Positions 1 to 7,504 of a DNA stretch of 26,070 bases are shown here, in pieces. The notes under the pieces were generated by a model. That model was not told the origin of the DNA. It ran no database searches and saw only the letters and a list, made by a program, of their open reading frames with translations. Each line of letters begins with the position of its first letter. The first letter of the stretch is position 1. A program made the position numbers and the translations under genes. Origin of the DNA: Deltaproteobacteria bacterium (GTDB lineage Bacteria > Chloroflexota > Dehalococcoidia > Dehalococcoidales > BS750m-G39); contig JABMRW010000050.1 of the NCBI GenBank assembly GCA_013202445.1, forward strand, positions 1 to 26,070. The letters run 5' to 3'.

Positions 1-361
1 CCACCCCCGCCTCCCCCGCCGCCAACCGCACCGAGTTTACGACTTGCTCCAGTTCAGCTAAGGAAAGCCCCTCTTCAATAATAAAAGCTAGACTTAAATA
101 TAGCGGTTTGGCCCCGCTCATAGCTAAATCGTTCACCGTGCCGCATACCGCCAGCTTGCCGATATCCCCGCCGGGGAAAAATATGGGGCTGACCACGTAG
201 CTGTCGGTGGTAAAGGCCAGCCGCCCGCTTACCTCAAAAACCGCCGAATCGTCCAACCTGGCCAGAAGCGGGTTGGCCAGCGTTTTGACAAAGCTTTTCT
301 CGACCAGATCGTGGGCCAGCCTGCCGCCGCTGCCGTGAGCTAAAAGAATCTTATCCTCCAT
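1..361 (-). CDS. hypE: HypE, hydrogenase maturation carbamoyl dehydratase (partial, N-terminal part)
   Basis: About 120 N-terminal residues can be read before the left edge of the window cuts the gene. The start is ATG at 361, with GGAGAGG just upstream; it overlaps the end of hypD by 11 bases. The protein opens MEDKILLAHGSGGR, the glycine-rich N terminus usual for HypE, and then shows the AIRS/PurM-type pattern DDSAVFE...TTDSYVVSP and CGTVNDLAMSGA. HypE dehydrates the thiocarboxamide delivered by HypF on its C-terminal cysteine to thiocyanate, giving the CN ligands of the [NiFe] centre. That C-terminal PRIC-type tail lies outside the window and cannot be checked. The position last in hypF-C-D-E fits the role. 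Confidence 0.9.
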   Translation of the reverse strand, partial: MEDKILLAHGSGGRLAHDLVEKSFVKTLANPLLARLDDSAVFEVSGRLAFTTDSYVVSPIFFPGGDIGKLAVCGTVNDLAMSGAKPLYLSLAFIIEEGLSLAELEQVVNSVRLAAGEAGV

Positions 362-1445
362 GTCCCTCTCCATAAGAATAGTAAGCCGAGCAGCTGCCCT
401 CGGTGGAGACCATGCACGGCCCCACCGGGCTTTCCGGGGTGCAGGCCTTGCCGAAAAGTTTACAGTCGGCCGGCGTCTTGACCCCGCGCAGGATGTCGCC
501 GCAGATACAGCCCGCCGGCTCCACCGGCGGCCCCGGCTTTAATTTAAAATTAGCCTCGGCGTCAAATCGCCGGTACTTATCTCTCAGCTTTAGACCACTG
601 TCGGCAACCTCCCCGATTCCCCGCCACCGGGCGGGGGCGGGCTCAAACACCTGCTCCATGAGCTTTAGCGCCTGCCGGTTGCCCTCGGGGCGCACCCCCC
701 GCCGGTAGGCGATTTCAACCTTAGATTCACCCTTCTCCACCTGGCCCACCAGCATGTCCACGCACTGCAGTATGTCCAGAGGCTCAAAGCCGGAAACGAC
801 GCAGGGGATACCGTAGTCGTTGGCGATAAACTCCCAGGGGTGGGAGCCGATGATGGTGCTGACGTGCCCCGGGCAGACCAGCCCCTGGAGCTCGACCTCG
901 CCGGCGTCGAGCAACGCCCGTATTACCGGCGGGCAGAGTTTATGTAAAGAAAGCACGTAGTAGTTCTTTATCCCCTGCTCCTCCGCCTGCAGTATAGAAG
1001 CGGCCACGGTGGGAGCGGTGGTCTCAAAGCCGATGCCCAGAAAGACCACCGGCTTATCGGGGTTATCGGCAGCGGCTTTAAGGGCGTCCATGGTGGAATA
1101 GACCGTCCGCACCTCGGCGCCCTCGGCCTTAATTTTTTGCAGGCTGGAACGGCTACCCGGCACTTTAATCATATCGCCGAAGGTGGCGACGATTACCCCC
1201 GGAATTTGAGCTAAAGCGATAGCCTTGTCCAGGTCGGCGTTGGCGGTGACGCAGATGGGGCAGCCCGGCCCCGATACCATCTCGACGGTTTCGGGCAGCA
1301 CCTGGCGGATGCCGTAGCGGAAGATGGTCACGGTATGGCCGCCGCAGAACTCCATGAAGCGCGCCGGCGTTTTAGAGCTGTGCCGGATGCGGGAAATCAG
1401 CCCCTGGGCCAGCTCCGAGCGCCGGAATTCAGAGATATACTTCAC
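351..1445 (-). CDS. hypD: HypD, hydrogenase maturation iron-sulfur scaffold
   Basis: A full-length HypD (364 aa). It is the scaffold on which, with HypC, the Fe(CN)2CO unit of [NiFe] hydrogenase is built. Visible signatures are FCGGHT (Cys34, His37), GPGCPIC (Cys62, Cys65), the CPGHVSTIIG segment, and a Cys-rich C terminus (CICGDILRG, FGKAC, GPCMV, GSCSAYY) that carries the [4Fe-4S] cluster in the family. The start ATG at 1445 overlaps the hypC stop as ATGA, indicating translational coupling. The stop overlaps the start of hypE. No missing residue was noticed. Confidence 0.96.
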   Translation of the reverse strand: MKYISEFRRSELAQGLISRIRHSSKTPARFMEFCGGHTVTIFRYGIRQVLPETVEMVSGPGCPICVTANADLDKAIALAQIPGVIVATFGDMIKVPGSRSSLQKIKAEGAEVRTVYSTMDALKAAADNPDKPVVFLGIGFETTAPTVAASILQAEEQGIKNYYVLSLHKLCPPVIRALLDAGEVELQGLVCPGHVSTIIGSHPWEFIANDYGIPCVVSGFEPLDILQCVDMLVGQVEKGESKVEIAYRRGVRPEGNRQALKLMEQVFEPAPARWRGIGEVADSGLKLRDKYRRFDAEANFKLKPGPPVEPAGCICGDILRGVKTPADCKLFGKACTPESPVGPCMVSTEGSCSAYYSYGEGHGG

Positions 1446-1669
1446 CCGGCCTCCTCCGCTTCGGCTATTTCCCGCAAAAGCGCTAGCGTTTCTTCGGCCT
1501 GCCCCTGGTCGAGGACATCGATTGCGTAGCCGGTGTGGACGAGGACATAGTCCCCGACCTTGGCTTCGGGGGTGAGCCAGAGGCTGATGCGGCGGGTTAT
1601 GCCGCCAATCTCGGCCTCGGCTTCTTTATCTTCTATTGATTTGATTAATACCGGAATTGCCAGACACAT
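1442..1669 (-). CDS. hypC: HypC, hydrogenase maturation chaperone
   Basis: A 75-aa HypC/HupF family chaperone that carries the Fe(CN)2CO moiety together with HypD and hands it to the large-subunit precursor. I place the start at ATG 1669, not at the upstream in-frame ATG (1693), because the family begins MCLAIP with the essential Cys2, and AGGAG sits 6 bases upstream of this ATG. Further family features are GGITRRISL and VGDYVLVHTGYAI followed by an acidic, helical C terminus (EETLALLREI). The stop overlaps hypD by 4 bases. The 274-base gap upstream means hypC-D-E could have its own promoter. Confidence 0.95.
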   Translation of the reverse strand: MCLAIPVLIKSIEDKEAEAEIGGITRRISLWLTPEAKVGDYVLVHTGYAIDVLDQGQAEETLALLREIAEAEEAG

Positions 1670-1943
1670 ATTTAACTCCTGGATTACCCCCACCCCGTTT
1701 TTTATCTATTCCCACCCGCCGCCCTTATTGGAAGCGGGCTAAAGCCCTTTTTACCCCTTCCCCATTTAAACCAGTGTTTTTCTTCCTACCCAGCCCGCCC
1801 TACAGGGGTTTCACCCCTATAAGACTCTCTTTCCCCACCCCCCAAAAAAGAAATTGATAGAAGTATCACTTCTGTAGGGCGGGTCAGGGTGGGAAATAAA
1901 ACATACTCTAAAAACCAGGCCAATCCCCTCCCCCTTAACTCTC
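1670..1943. other. hypF-hypC intergenic gap with palindromic sequence
   Basis: This 274-base gap interrupts an otherwise tightly packed minus-strand operon. It contains no convincing reading frame. It holds several hairpins: GGGC-TAAA-GCCC at about 1736-1747, AGGGGT-ttc-ACCCCT near 1804-1818, AGAAGT-atc-ACTTCT near 1859-1873, and an 11-bp inverted repeat described separately. No clear promoter hexamers were seen on the minus strand. Confidence 0.6.
1788..1890. repeat. Inverted-repeat element between hypF and hypC
   Basis: CCCGCCCTACA (1794-1804) is repeated exactly in inverted form as TGTAGGGCGGG (1873-1883). The arms extend imperfectly outward, with ACCC on the left and AGGGT on the right. 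Between the arms lie two small hairpins with 3-base loops. The layout, short terminal inverted repeats around a non-coding palindromic core of about 100 bases, resembles a MITE or REP-like intergenic element. No target-site duplication could be recognised. Confidence 0.5.
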
Positions 1944-4256
1944 TCAAATCTTGGCGAAATTGGCAACCACCGCCTGCCCCAGGGAGACGCCGCCGTCGTT
2001 AGCCGGCACCAGGCGGTGGGTGAGCACCTCAAAGCCCTCTCTCTTTAGAGAAGCCGCAGCCAGCCTTGACAGCAGCCGGTTCTGGAAGACCCCGCCGCTC
2101 AGCGCCACCCGCTTTATATTACTCTCCCTGGCTATCAATTTACACATCCCGGCGACTATTTCAGCCATCGTATTATGAAATTTCAGCGATATTTCCGGCG
2201 CCGGAACCTTATTCCTGATATCCCCCACCACCCCCAGCAGCAACTCCCTTAATTTAACCACCCTCATTCCCCCCTCCTCAACAATGGAGAAGGGATAAGC
2301 CCCCGCTTTATCTATCTCTATCTTATCAGGCTCATCGGGGGCCAGCATCTCCAGCTCGATGGCCGCCTGCGCCTCGTAGTCTATCTCCCCCCTCACCCCC
2401 ACCAGGGCGGAAACGGCGTCGAAGAGCCTGCCCGCGCTGGAAGTCAAAGGAGAATTTATCTTTCGCTTCAGCTGCTGCTTGATTATCTCAATTTCAGCCG
2501 GCTCAAGTCCAGCCAGCGGCAGACCATCTAACTTAAAATCCTCGCCCAGCAGTGTATAGAGGTAGCTTAAAGCCATGCGGTAGGGCTTCTTTATGGCCGC
2601 CGCCCCACCGGGCAGGGGCACGTACTCTAAATGCCCCACCCGTTTAAAATCCTTCCAGTCGGCCAGCAGAAACTCCCCGCCCCAGATGGTGCCGTCGCTG
2701 CCGTAGCCCGTCCCGTCCAGGGCCACCCCGATAACCGTCTCTTCAACCCCGTTCTCGGCCAGGCAGCCGGCGATATGGGCGTGGTGGTGCTGCACCGGAA
2801 CCAGCTTTAGCCCCACCCTGGCCCCCATATCAACAGCGTATTTGGTGGCGAGGTAGTCCGGGTGCAGGTCATAAGCTATGATTTCAGGCTCAACCCGGAA
2901 GAGCTTTTTATAAAGTTGAATAGTATTTTCAAAGTGCTCCAGCGTCTCCTCGTTCTCCATGTCGCCGATGTGCTGGCTCAGGAAAGCGTGCTCGTCCCTG
3001 GTCAGGCAGAAGGTGTTCTTGTCCCCGGCGCCACAGGCTAAAATCTGTTTCGCCTTAAAGGGCAGAAATATCGGGTAGGGGGCGTAGCCCCGCGCCCGCC
3101 TCAGCGCCCGCGGCTGGCCATCTTCGACCATATAGACGCTGTCGTCGTAGCGGGCGTAGATATCCCGGTTATGGAGCAGGAAATAGTCGGCAATGCCCTT
3201 TAACCTTCTCAAAGCCTCGTCGTTATCACCGGCGATAGGCTCCTCACTTAAATTTCCGCTGGTCATCACTAGGGGCAGGCCGCTCTCTTTTAACAATAGG
3301 TGGTGCAGGGGCGTATAGGGCAGCATGACCCCCAAATATTTTAGCTTAGGGGCTACCGCCGATGACATATCTGGGCTTTGTTTCCACCTGAGCAGCACGA
3401 TTGGGCACTGGGGAGACTCTAAAAGCTTTTTCTCTTCTTTAGATACCAGACAGTGCTTTTCTATTTCTTTTATGGTAGCTATCATCACCGCCAGCGGCTT
3501 GGAGGTGCGCCTCTTCCTGTCCCTCAAAGTATTTATCGCTTTTTGGCTGGTGGCGTCACAGGCAAGCTGAAAGCCCCCCAGCCCCTTTACCGCCAGTATT
3601 TTGCCCTCTTTAAGCAGCTTACCGGCCGTTTTAATGACATTCTTGCTTTTAACTGGCTTGCCCTCGCCGTCCACCAGCTCTAAACTCGGCCCGCAGTCGG
3701 GGCAGGCGTTGGGCTGGGCGTGAAAGCGCCGGTCCAACGGGTCGTCGTATTCCCTCTGGCATTGGGGGCACATCTTAAATTTACGCATGGTGGTCTTGGG
3801 GCGGTCGTAGGGGATATCCTCGATGATGGTAAAGCGCGGCCCGCAGTTGGTGCAGTTGGTAAAGGGGTAGCCAAAACGCCTGTCGTCGCTTGAGAAAATC
3901 TCCCCCTGGCAATCAGCGCAGGTAGCGATATCCGGCGATACCAGCTGGTACTGCCCCGGCCGGCTCAGGCTCGGCTCAATCTGAAATTCGGTATAGCCTT
4001 TAGGGGGATGAAAGGTGGCGTCAACGCTCTCGATGCGGGCTACGGGCGGGGCTTTGTCCTGGAGGTCGCTTAAGAAATTCCGTACCGCTTTCTCGGCTCC
4101 CTCCACCTCGATGTCGACACTGCCCGAGGTGTTGCGCACCCAACCGTTAAGCTTATACTGGTGAGCTAAGCGGTAAACAAAGGGCCTGAAGCCGACCCCC
4201 TGCACCACCCCCCGCACCCTTATCCTCGCCAGTCTCCCCGCTCTGATCAGCACCAT
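1944..4256 (-). CDS. hypF: HypF, carbamoyltransferase for hydrogenase maturation
   Basis: A full-length HypF of 770 aa. It converts carbamoyl phosphate and ATP to carbamoyl-AMP and transfers the carbamoyl group to the HypE C-terminal cysteine. Domains in order: an N-terminal acylphosphatase domain (VQGVGFRPF, then GWVRNTSGSVDIEVEG); two zinc-finger pairs (CADC...CTNCGPRF and CPQC...CPDCGP); a YrdC-like domain (ILAVKGLGGFQLACDA, VMTSGNLSEEPI); and a Kae1-like C-terminal domain with HHHAHIAGC, ALDGTGYGSDG, ALSGGVFQNR and NDGGVSLGQ. The start ATG at 4256 lies 15 bases after the metV-like stop, with GTGGGG upstream as a weak ribosome site. All core motifs look intact. Confidence 0.97.
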   Translation of the reverse strand: MVLIRAGRLARIRVRGVVQGVGFRPFVYRLAHQYKLNGWVRNTSGSVDIEVEGAEKAVRNFLSDLQDKAPPVARIESVDATFHPPKGYTEFQIEPSLSRPGQYQLVSPDIATCADCQGEIFSSDDRRFGYPFTNCTNCGPRFTIIEDIPYDRPKTTMRKFKMCPQCQREYDDPLDRRFHAQPNACPDCGPSLELVDGEGKPVKSKNVIKTAGKLLKEGKILAVKGLGGFQLACDATSQKAINTLRDRKRRTSKPLAVMIATIKEIEKHCLVSKEEKKLLESPQCPIVLLRWKQSPDMSSAVAPKLKYLGVMLPYTPLHHLLLKESGLPLVMTSGNLSEEPIAGDNDEALRRLKGIADYFLLHNRDIYARYDDSVYMVEDGQPRALRRARGYAPYPIFLPFKAKQILACGAGDKNTFCLTRDEHAFLSQHIGDMENEETLEHFENTIQLYKKLFRVEPEIIAYDLHPDYLATKYAVDMGARVGLKLVPVQHHHAHIAGCLAENGVEETVIGVALDGTGYGSDGTIWGGEFLLADWKDFKRVGHLEYVPLPGGAAAIKKPYRMALSYLYTLLGEDFKLDGLPLAGLEPAEIEIIKQQLKRKINSPLTSSAGRLFDAVSALVGVRGEIDYEAQAAIELEMLAPDEPDKIEIDKAGAYPFSIVEEGGMRVVKLRELLLGVVGDIRNKVPAPEISLKFHNTMAEIVAGMCKLIARESNIKRVALSGGVFQNRLLSRLAAASLKREGFEVLTHRLVPANDGGVSLGQAVVANFAKI

Positions 4257-4271
4257 CAGACTACCCCACTG

Positions 4272-4913
4272 CTACGGAGTCACCCTCCAGCCCTTTGCCG
4301 AATAGTCCTTGGGGGGAGCAAGTTCCCTGATGAGGTCCAGCTTGCCCAGCCGCTTCAGGCGCTCATAGATAAGCTCCCAGGCGCAGTCCCTCTCCGAGTC
4401 AAGCTCGCACTTGCCGTTGCTGGCGCCGCCGCAGGCGCCGCTGAGCAGCCCCTTGGAGCAGCGGGTAACCGGGCAGATGCCGCCGGTGAGGGCCAGGATA
4501 CAGTCGCCGCAGGCGGTACAGCTGTCATACATGATGCTTCCCTCCCGGTCGTCTATGCCGATGAAATGGGAGTTCTGCGCCGGGATGACGGGGAGGTCGG
4601 GGAAGAACTCGGCCACGGTCTGCGGCCCGGCGCCGCAGGCCAGTGATAGCACCGCCTCCACATCCTCCACATAAGGCTTAAGCGCCGAGGTGGTCAGGAC
4701 GGAATCGCACTGCTTGACCACCGAGGTTACTTTAAAATCAAATTTTTTGCCCTTAAGCTGGCCGGCCAGCTCCAGCAGCTGTTTCAAGGTCTTGGCTTCC
4801 CGCAGGCCCCTCGGCGGCTGGGTGCAGCCGTCGCAGCCGGCGATCAGTATCTTGCGGTAGGGGGATATGGACTCTAAAATCTCGTCCAGGGGTTTAAGCG
4901 TGGTTACAATCAT
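4272..4913 (-). CDS. metV: MetV-like methylenetetrahydrofolate reductase C-terminal-domain protein
   Basis: This 213-aa Cys-rich protein matches the 'MTHFR_C' family (MetV of acetogens), which partners MetF, the flavoprotein that reduces methylene-THF to methyl-THF in the Wood-Ljungdahl pathway. Cysteines seen: Cys27 and Cys30 (GCDGC), Cys69, Cys93 (ACGAG), then a dense C-terminal set at about 132, 135, 138, 147, 152, 161, 169 and 177 that can hold iron-sulfur clusters or zinc. The start overlaps the stop of the ferredoxin/MvhD gene (ATGA), so the two are probably made together. No metF is in view, so the catalytic partner must be encoded elsewhere or the protein has another role. The family call is firm; the electron route is inference. 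Confidence 0.85.
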   Translation of the reverse strand: MIVTTLKPLDEILESISPYRKILIAGCDGCTQPPRGLREAKTLKQLLELAGQLKGKKFDFKVTSVVKQCDSVLTTSALKPYVEDVEAVLSLACGAGPQTVAEFFPDLPVIPAQNSHFIGIDDREGSIMYDSCTACGDCILALTGGICPVTRCSKGLLSGACGGASNGKCELDSERDCAWELIYERLKRLGKLDLIRELAPPKDYSAKGWRVTP

Positions 4914-6082
4914 TTGGCTGCCCCCTTCTCGGCCCCGGCTCCCTCCAGGCTCTGGCGGAACTGCCTTACCGCCTCCTCCACCTGCCCTTGGTAGCGGGGG
5001 GACACCGCGCTGAAGTTAATCCGTTCGCCCAGGCCTATCTGGTCTAATTTTTCCTTTATTCTGGTCACCACGTGCTCGGCCCTGGCGCTGACCTTCTCCT
5101 GCTTGCAGTCATCCTCGGAGCAGGCCACCACCATAACGCCGTCGGCGCCGTTCTGCAGGGCCTCCAGCACGTGCAAGGCCTCAACCCGTCCGGCGCAGGG
5201 CAGGTCTATGGTGCCTATATTGGGGCTCATATCCCCGTTTAAGGGGGGATAGACCGCCCACTGGCAGCGGAAGACCAGGATTTTAGGCGGCTTCATCTCC
5301 GCCAGCAGATGGGGAATTAAATCTGAAATTCTGGCCCTCTCCCAGTTTTCCAGGTCGAGGGCAAAGGCCGGGCATAGGGCAACGCAGAGGCCGCACCCCC
5401 GGCAGGCATCCAGGTCAAAGCTTATCCCCCCCGCGCTGGTTAGTGTCGGGGCGTCATAGGGGCAGTAGTAGACGCAGTTGCCGCAGGCGATGCAGAGGTC
5501 TTTATCCACCGTCACCTTGAGGCTGTTGCGCTTCAGGGTGATGGCTTCTTCACCGTAGCCCAGCTGCTCCAGCATGCGGTTGAGGGCGATGGTACGCCGC
5601 CCGGTGAGCGGGCTGCCCCGGTGAAAGCGGCAGTAGTCCTCGTCGCAGGCCAGGATATTAATCTTCTTTACCCCGGCCACCAGCACTCCCAGCAGCACCT
5701 CCTCGGAAATACGCCCCACGCAGGGTACGGAAAGCGGGATAAAGTCTTTTACCCCGAAGAGCCTGCCCACCTCGCTGAAGTCGGGGGCGCTGCCCTTGCA
5801 CATGATAACCAGGGTATCGCTCTTGTACTGCGGCCTGACCTTCTCCAGGTACTTAAGCACCGAACTGCAGCTGTAGTAGATGGTGTCGATAGCCTTGGCC
5901 GGACAGGCTGAGTAGCAGATACCGCAGACCTGGCACTTCTCGATATCCAGGATGATTTTTTTGTTCTCGTGGTCAGTGGTTATAGCGTCATAGGGGCAGA
6001 GGGAGCCGCAGATAGAGCAACGGCTGCACTGGTCATCATTGATATTAACGGCGACTTTCGGCTCGGCAACCTTCTGGTTCAA
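4910..6082 (-). CDS. Double ferredoxin-MvhD (FlpD) fusion, hydrogenase electron-transfer subunit
   Basis: This 390-aa protein contains two copies of a ferredoxin plus MvhD/FlpD unit. Ferredoxin 1 has Cys19/22/25/29 and Cys50/53/56/60. FlpD 1 (about 90-185) has Cys95, Cys121 (PCVGR), Cys146 and Cys151. Ferredoxin 2 has Cys197/200/203/207 and Cys227/230/233/237. FlpD 2 (about 267-375) has Cys273 (CQWAVY), Cys296 (PCAGR), Cys321 and Cys326. In Mvh/Hdr complexes the MvhD subunit carries electrons from hydrogenase to HdrA. Both FlpD units lack the second Cys of the usual CxWC motif. The start is TTG at 6082, the first start codon after an in-frame stop, with AAAGGG about 9 bases upstream. Predicted capacity is four [4Fe-4S] and up to two [2Fe-2S] clusters (inference). 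It is translationally coupled to the metV-like gene. Confidence 0.88.
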   Translation of the reverse strand: MNQKVAEPKVAVNINDDQCSRCSICGSLCPYDAITTDHENKKIILDIEKCQVCGICYSACPAKAIDTIYYSCSSVLKYLEKVRPQYKSDTLVIMCKGSAPDFSEVGRLFGVKDFIPLSVPCVGRISEEVLLGVLVAGVKKINILACDEDYCRFHRGSPLTGRRTIALNRMLEQLGYGEEAITLKRNSLKVTVDKDLCIACGNCVYYCPYDAPTLTSAGGISFDLDACRGCGLCVALCPAFALDLENWERARISDLIPHLLAEMKPPKILVFRCQWAVYPPLNGDMSPNIGTIDLPCAGRVEALHVLEALQNGADGVMVVACSEDDCKQEKVSARAEHVVTRIKEKLDQIGLGERINFSAVSPRYQGQVEEAVRQFRQSLEGAGAEKGAAK

Positions 6083-6198
6083 TATAATAACCCTTTCTAG
6101 TTACCCTCTGCTTTGACCGCCTCCCCCTTCTTCACCTCACCCCTGCCGTTCCCGTGAAGCCGGCCAAGCTGGGTCATCTCATTTAAAAACTTGTTATA

Positions 6199-6672
6199 CT
6201 AGGATTTTGGGCTCGCAGCCTGGCACAGCCCTTCCTCCTTTATTATCTGCCCGACGATTAATGATATACTCCGCTTTAATTCCGGGGTGCATTCCTCCCC
6301 GAAGGTGGTATTGTTTTTTACCTCCACGGCGTAGATGCTCACCTGCCCCGGCATGGGGTAGCCCAGCTTTTCCCCCAGCTTAAAGGCGGTGGCGATATCC
6401 AGCCCGTGGGAGGAAGAGAAATCCGAGCGGGGCTTAAGGTCCTCCAGCGTGAGCTTATACAGCTCACCCGGTTTCCCCTTACCCGTCTTAATAGAATCTA
6501 TGATAACCAGCTTTTCGTAGCCGGTGACCTCATCCAGTATGGAAAGCCCGGCCTCGCTGGTAGCCTCCACGGTTATATCGGGAAGCTCCACTGCCAGCTC
6601 TTCGGCTATCCTTATGCCGACGGCGTCATCGGTGAGGATAGGATTGCCAAACCCCAGAATAAGGGTTTTCAT
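6199..6672 (-). CDS. Hydrogenase maturation endopeptidase (HycI/HyaD family)
   Basis: This 157-aa protease of the HybD/HycI family removes the C-terminal extension of the [NiFe] large subunit after nickel insertion. Motifs seen: GFGNPILTDDAVG with Asp16 at the nickel-sensing position (Glu in HybD, Asp in HycI), IIDS with Asp59, and SSSHG with His89. These three match the usual metal-binding triad. Its likely substrate is the mvhA product in the same operon, which keeps 26 residues beyond its DPCHACATH motif. The start ATG has AAGAG upstream. Confidence 0.93.
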   Translation of the reverse strand: MKTLILGFGNPILTDDAVGIRIAEELAVELPDITVEATSEAGLSILDEVTGYEKLVIIDSIKTGKGKPGELYKLTLEDLKPRSDFSSSHGLDIATAFKLGEKLGYPMPGQVSIYAVEVKNNTTFGEECTPELKRSISLIVGQIIKEEGLCQAASPKS

Positions 6673-6713
6673 TATCTCTTAGCCCCTAACATCTCTTAGT
6701 TCTGGCCCTCTCT

Positions 6714-6953
6714 TTAGTTCTTGCCCTCTCCAAAAGACTCCAGAAACACCTCGGGGATATCGGGCATCTCCCCGTCCACCCAGGACTTAAGGCAGTCGAG
6801 GGAGCAGAAGCTGTATTGAGATACCTCCCCCGGCCCCTCCCAGCAGGACACGGTAAACCAGCCCTCGAGGGCATGGCAGGGAGGCTCCCCCTCGGGGCAC
6901 TCCAGCTCCTCGCCGCAGACTTGACAGAAAAGTTCTTCTTCCGGCTCTGCCAT
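6714..6953 (-). CDS. Small Cys-rich zinc-binding-type protein, unknown function
   Basis: I do not recognise this 79-aa acidic protein. It has Cys10 and Cys13 (FCQVC), Cys19, Cys26-His27, Cys37, and a C-terminal FCSLDCLKSWV segment (Cys50, Cys54) that resembles the second half of treble-clef or TRASH/MYM-like zinc fingers. It lies between the FmdB-type gene and the large-subunit protease in the hydrogenase operon, so a role in maturation or metal delivery is possible but unproven. The ribosome site is weak. Its 3' end is tandemly duplicated (16 of 17 bases match, period 18), so a second degenerate copy of the last codons follows the stop. Confidence 0.75.
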   Translation of the reverse strand: MAEPEEELFCQVCGEELECPEGEPPCHALEGWFTVSCWEGPGEVSQYSFCSLDCLKSWVDGEMPDIPEVFLESFGEGKN

Positions 6954-6983
6954 CTATCTCACTATCCTTACTTTATAATGAAT

Positions 6984-7214
6984 TTATGAAGAACAGGAGC
7001 TGCAGCTGTCCGCCGAGCAACTGCCGCAGGCGCTGCCTCCGCCAGAATCCGGAAAATCCAGCGAGTCGTCGGAGCAGCTGCAGAACCGGGAAAGCACCCG
7101 CCCGGCTTTGCCGCCGCACTTGGGACAGGACACGCCCTCGCTCGCCTGGCTCATGGATTTGAGCAGCTCGAACTTCTGCTTGCAACCCGAACAGACATAC
7201 TCGTATATCGGCAT
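6984..7214 (-). CDS. FmdB-family zinc ribbon protein
   Basis: This 76-aa protein begins MPIYEYVCSGC, the N terminus of the FmdB (CxxC_CxxC_SSSS) regulatory-protein family. Cys8/Cys11 and Cys30/Cys33 form the zinc ribbon. The remainder is rich in Ser, Gly and Cys (CGSCSADSCSSCSS), typical for the family. The true function is not established; FmdB was named from a formamidase locus, and similar proteins often sit beside metal-enzyme genes. It follows the NifU-like gene by 17 bases on the same strand, consistent with one hydrogenase transcript. Confidence 0.88.
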   Translation of the reverse strand: MPIYEYVCSGCKQKFELLKSMSQASEGVSCPKCGGKAGRVLSRFCSCSDDSLDFPDSGGGSACGSCSADSCSSCSS

Positions 7215-7231
7215 TCTTCTATTATCGGCGG

Positions 7232-7450
7232 CTAAACCGCCACCACCTCCTTGATCTCGGGTATCTCCTCTTTGAGTATCCGTTCAATCCCCTGTTTAAG
7301 GGTCATAGCGGACATCGGACAGCCGGCACAGGCACCCTTCAAGCTTACCTTGACCACCCCATCTTCCACCCCCACCAACTCGACATCGCCGCCGTCGGCC
7401 TGCAAAGCCGGTCTTATTTTGGCTAAAGCCGCTTCCACTTTCTCCTTCAT
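7232..7450 (-). CDS. NifU-like C-terminal (Nfu) iron-sulfur scaffold
   Basis: This 72-aa stand-alone NifU C-terminal domain has the family pattern RPALQADGGDVEL followed by the cluster-binding CAGCP motif (Cys41, Cys44). Nfu proteins bind a [4Fe-4S] cluster between two monomers and pass it to target proteins. The neighbouring hydrogenase small subunit and the double ferredoxin/MvhD protein need many clusters, which makes them likely recipients (inference). The start ATG has a strong AAGGAGGTG site about 5 bases upstream, so it may be translated more strongly than its neighbours. Confidence 0.93.
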   Translation of the reverse strand: MKEKVEAALAKIRPALQADGGDVELVGVEDGVVKVSLKGACAGCPMSAMTLKQGIERILKEEIPEIKEVVAV

Positions 7451-7504
7451 AACCCACCTCCTTATGATAAAAATATGTAAGTGCCGGCGATAATCTTCGC
7501 CAGG

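Noticed and set aside
1736..1752. GGGC-TAAA-GCCC plus TTTTT as a plus-strand terminator
   Set aside because: No plus-strand gene precedes it; all genes here run on the minus strand.
6097..6177. A 26-residue minus-strand frame between the protease gene and the ferredoxin/MvhD gene
   Set aside because: No ribosome site and no resemblance to any family; probably chance within a 116-base gap.
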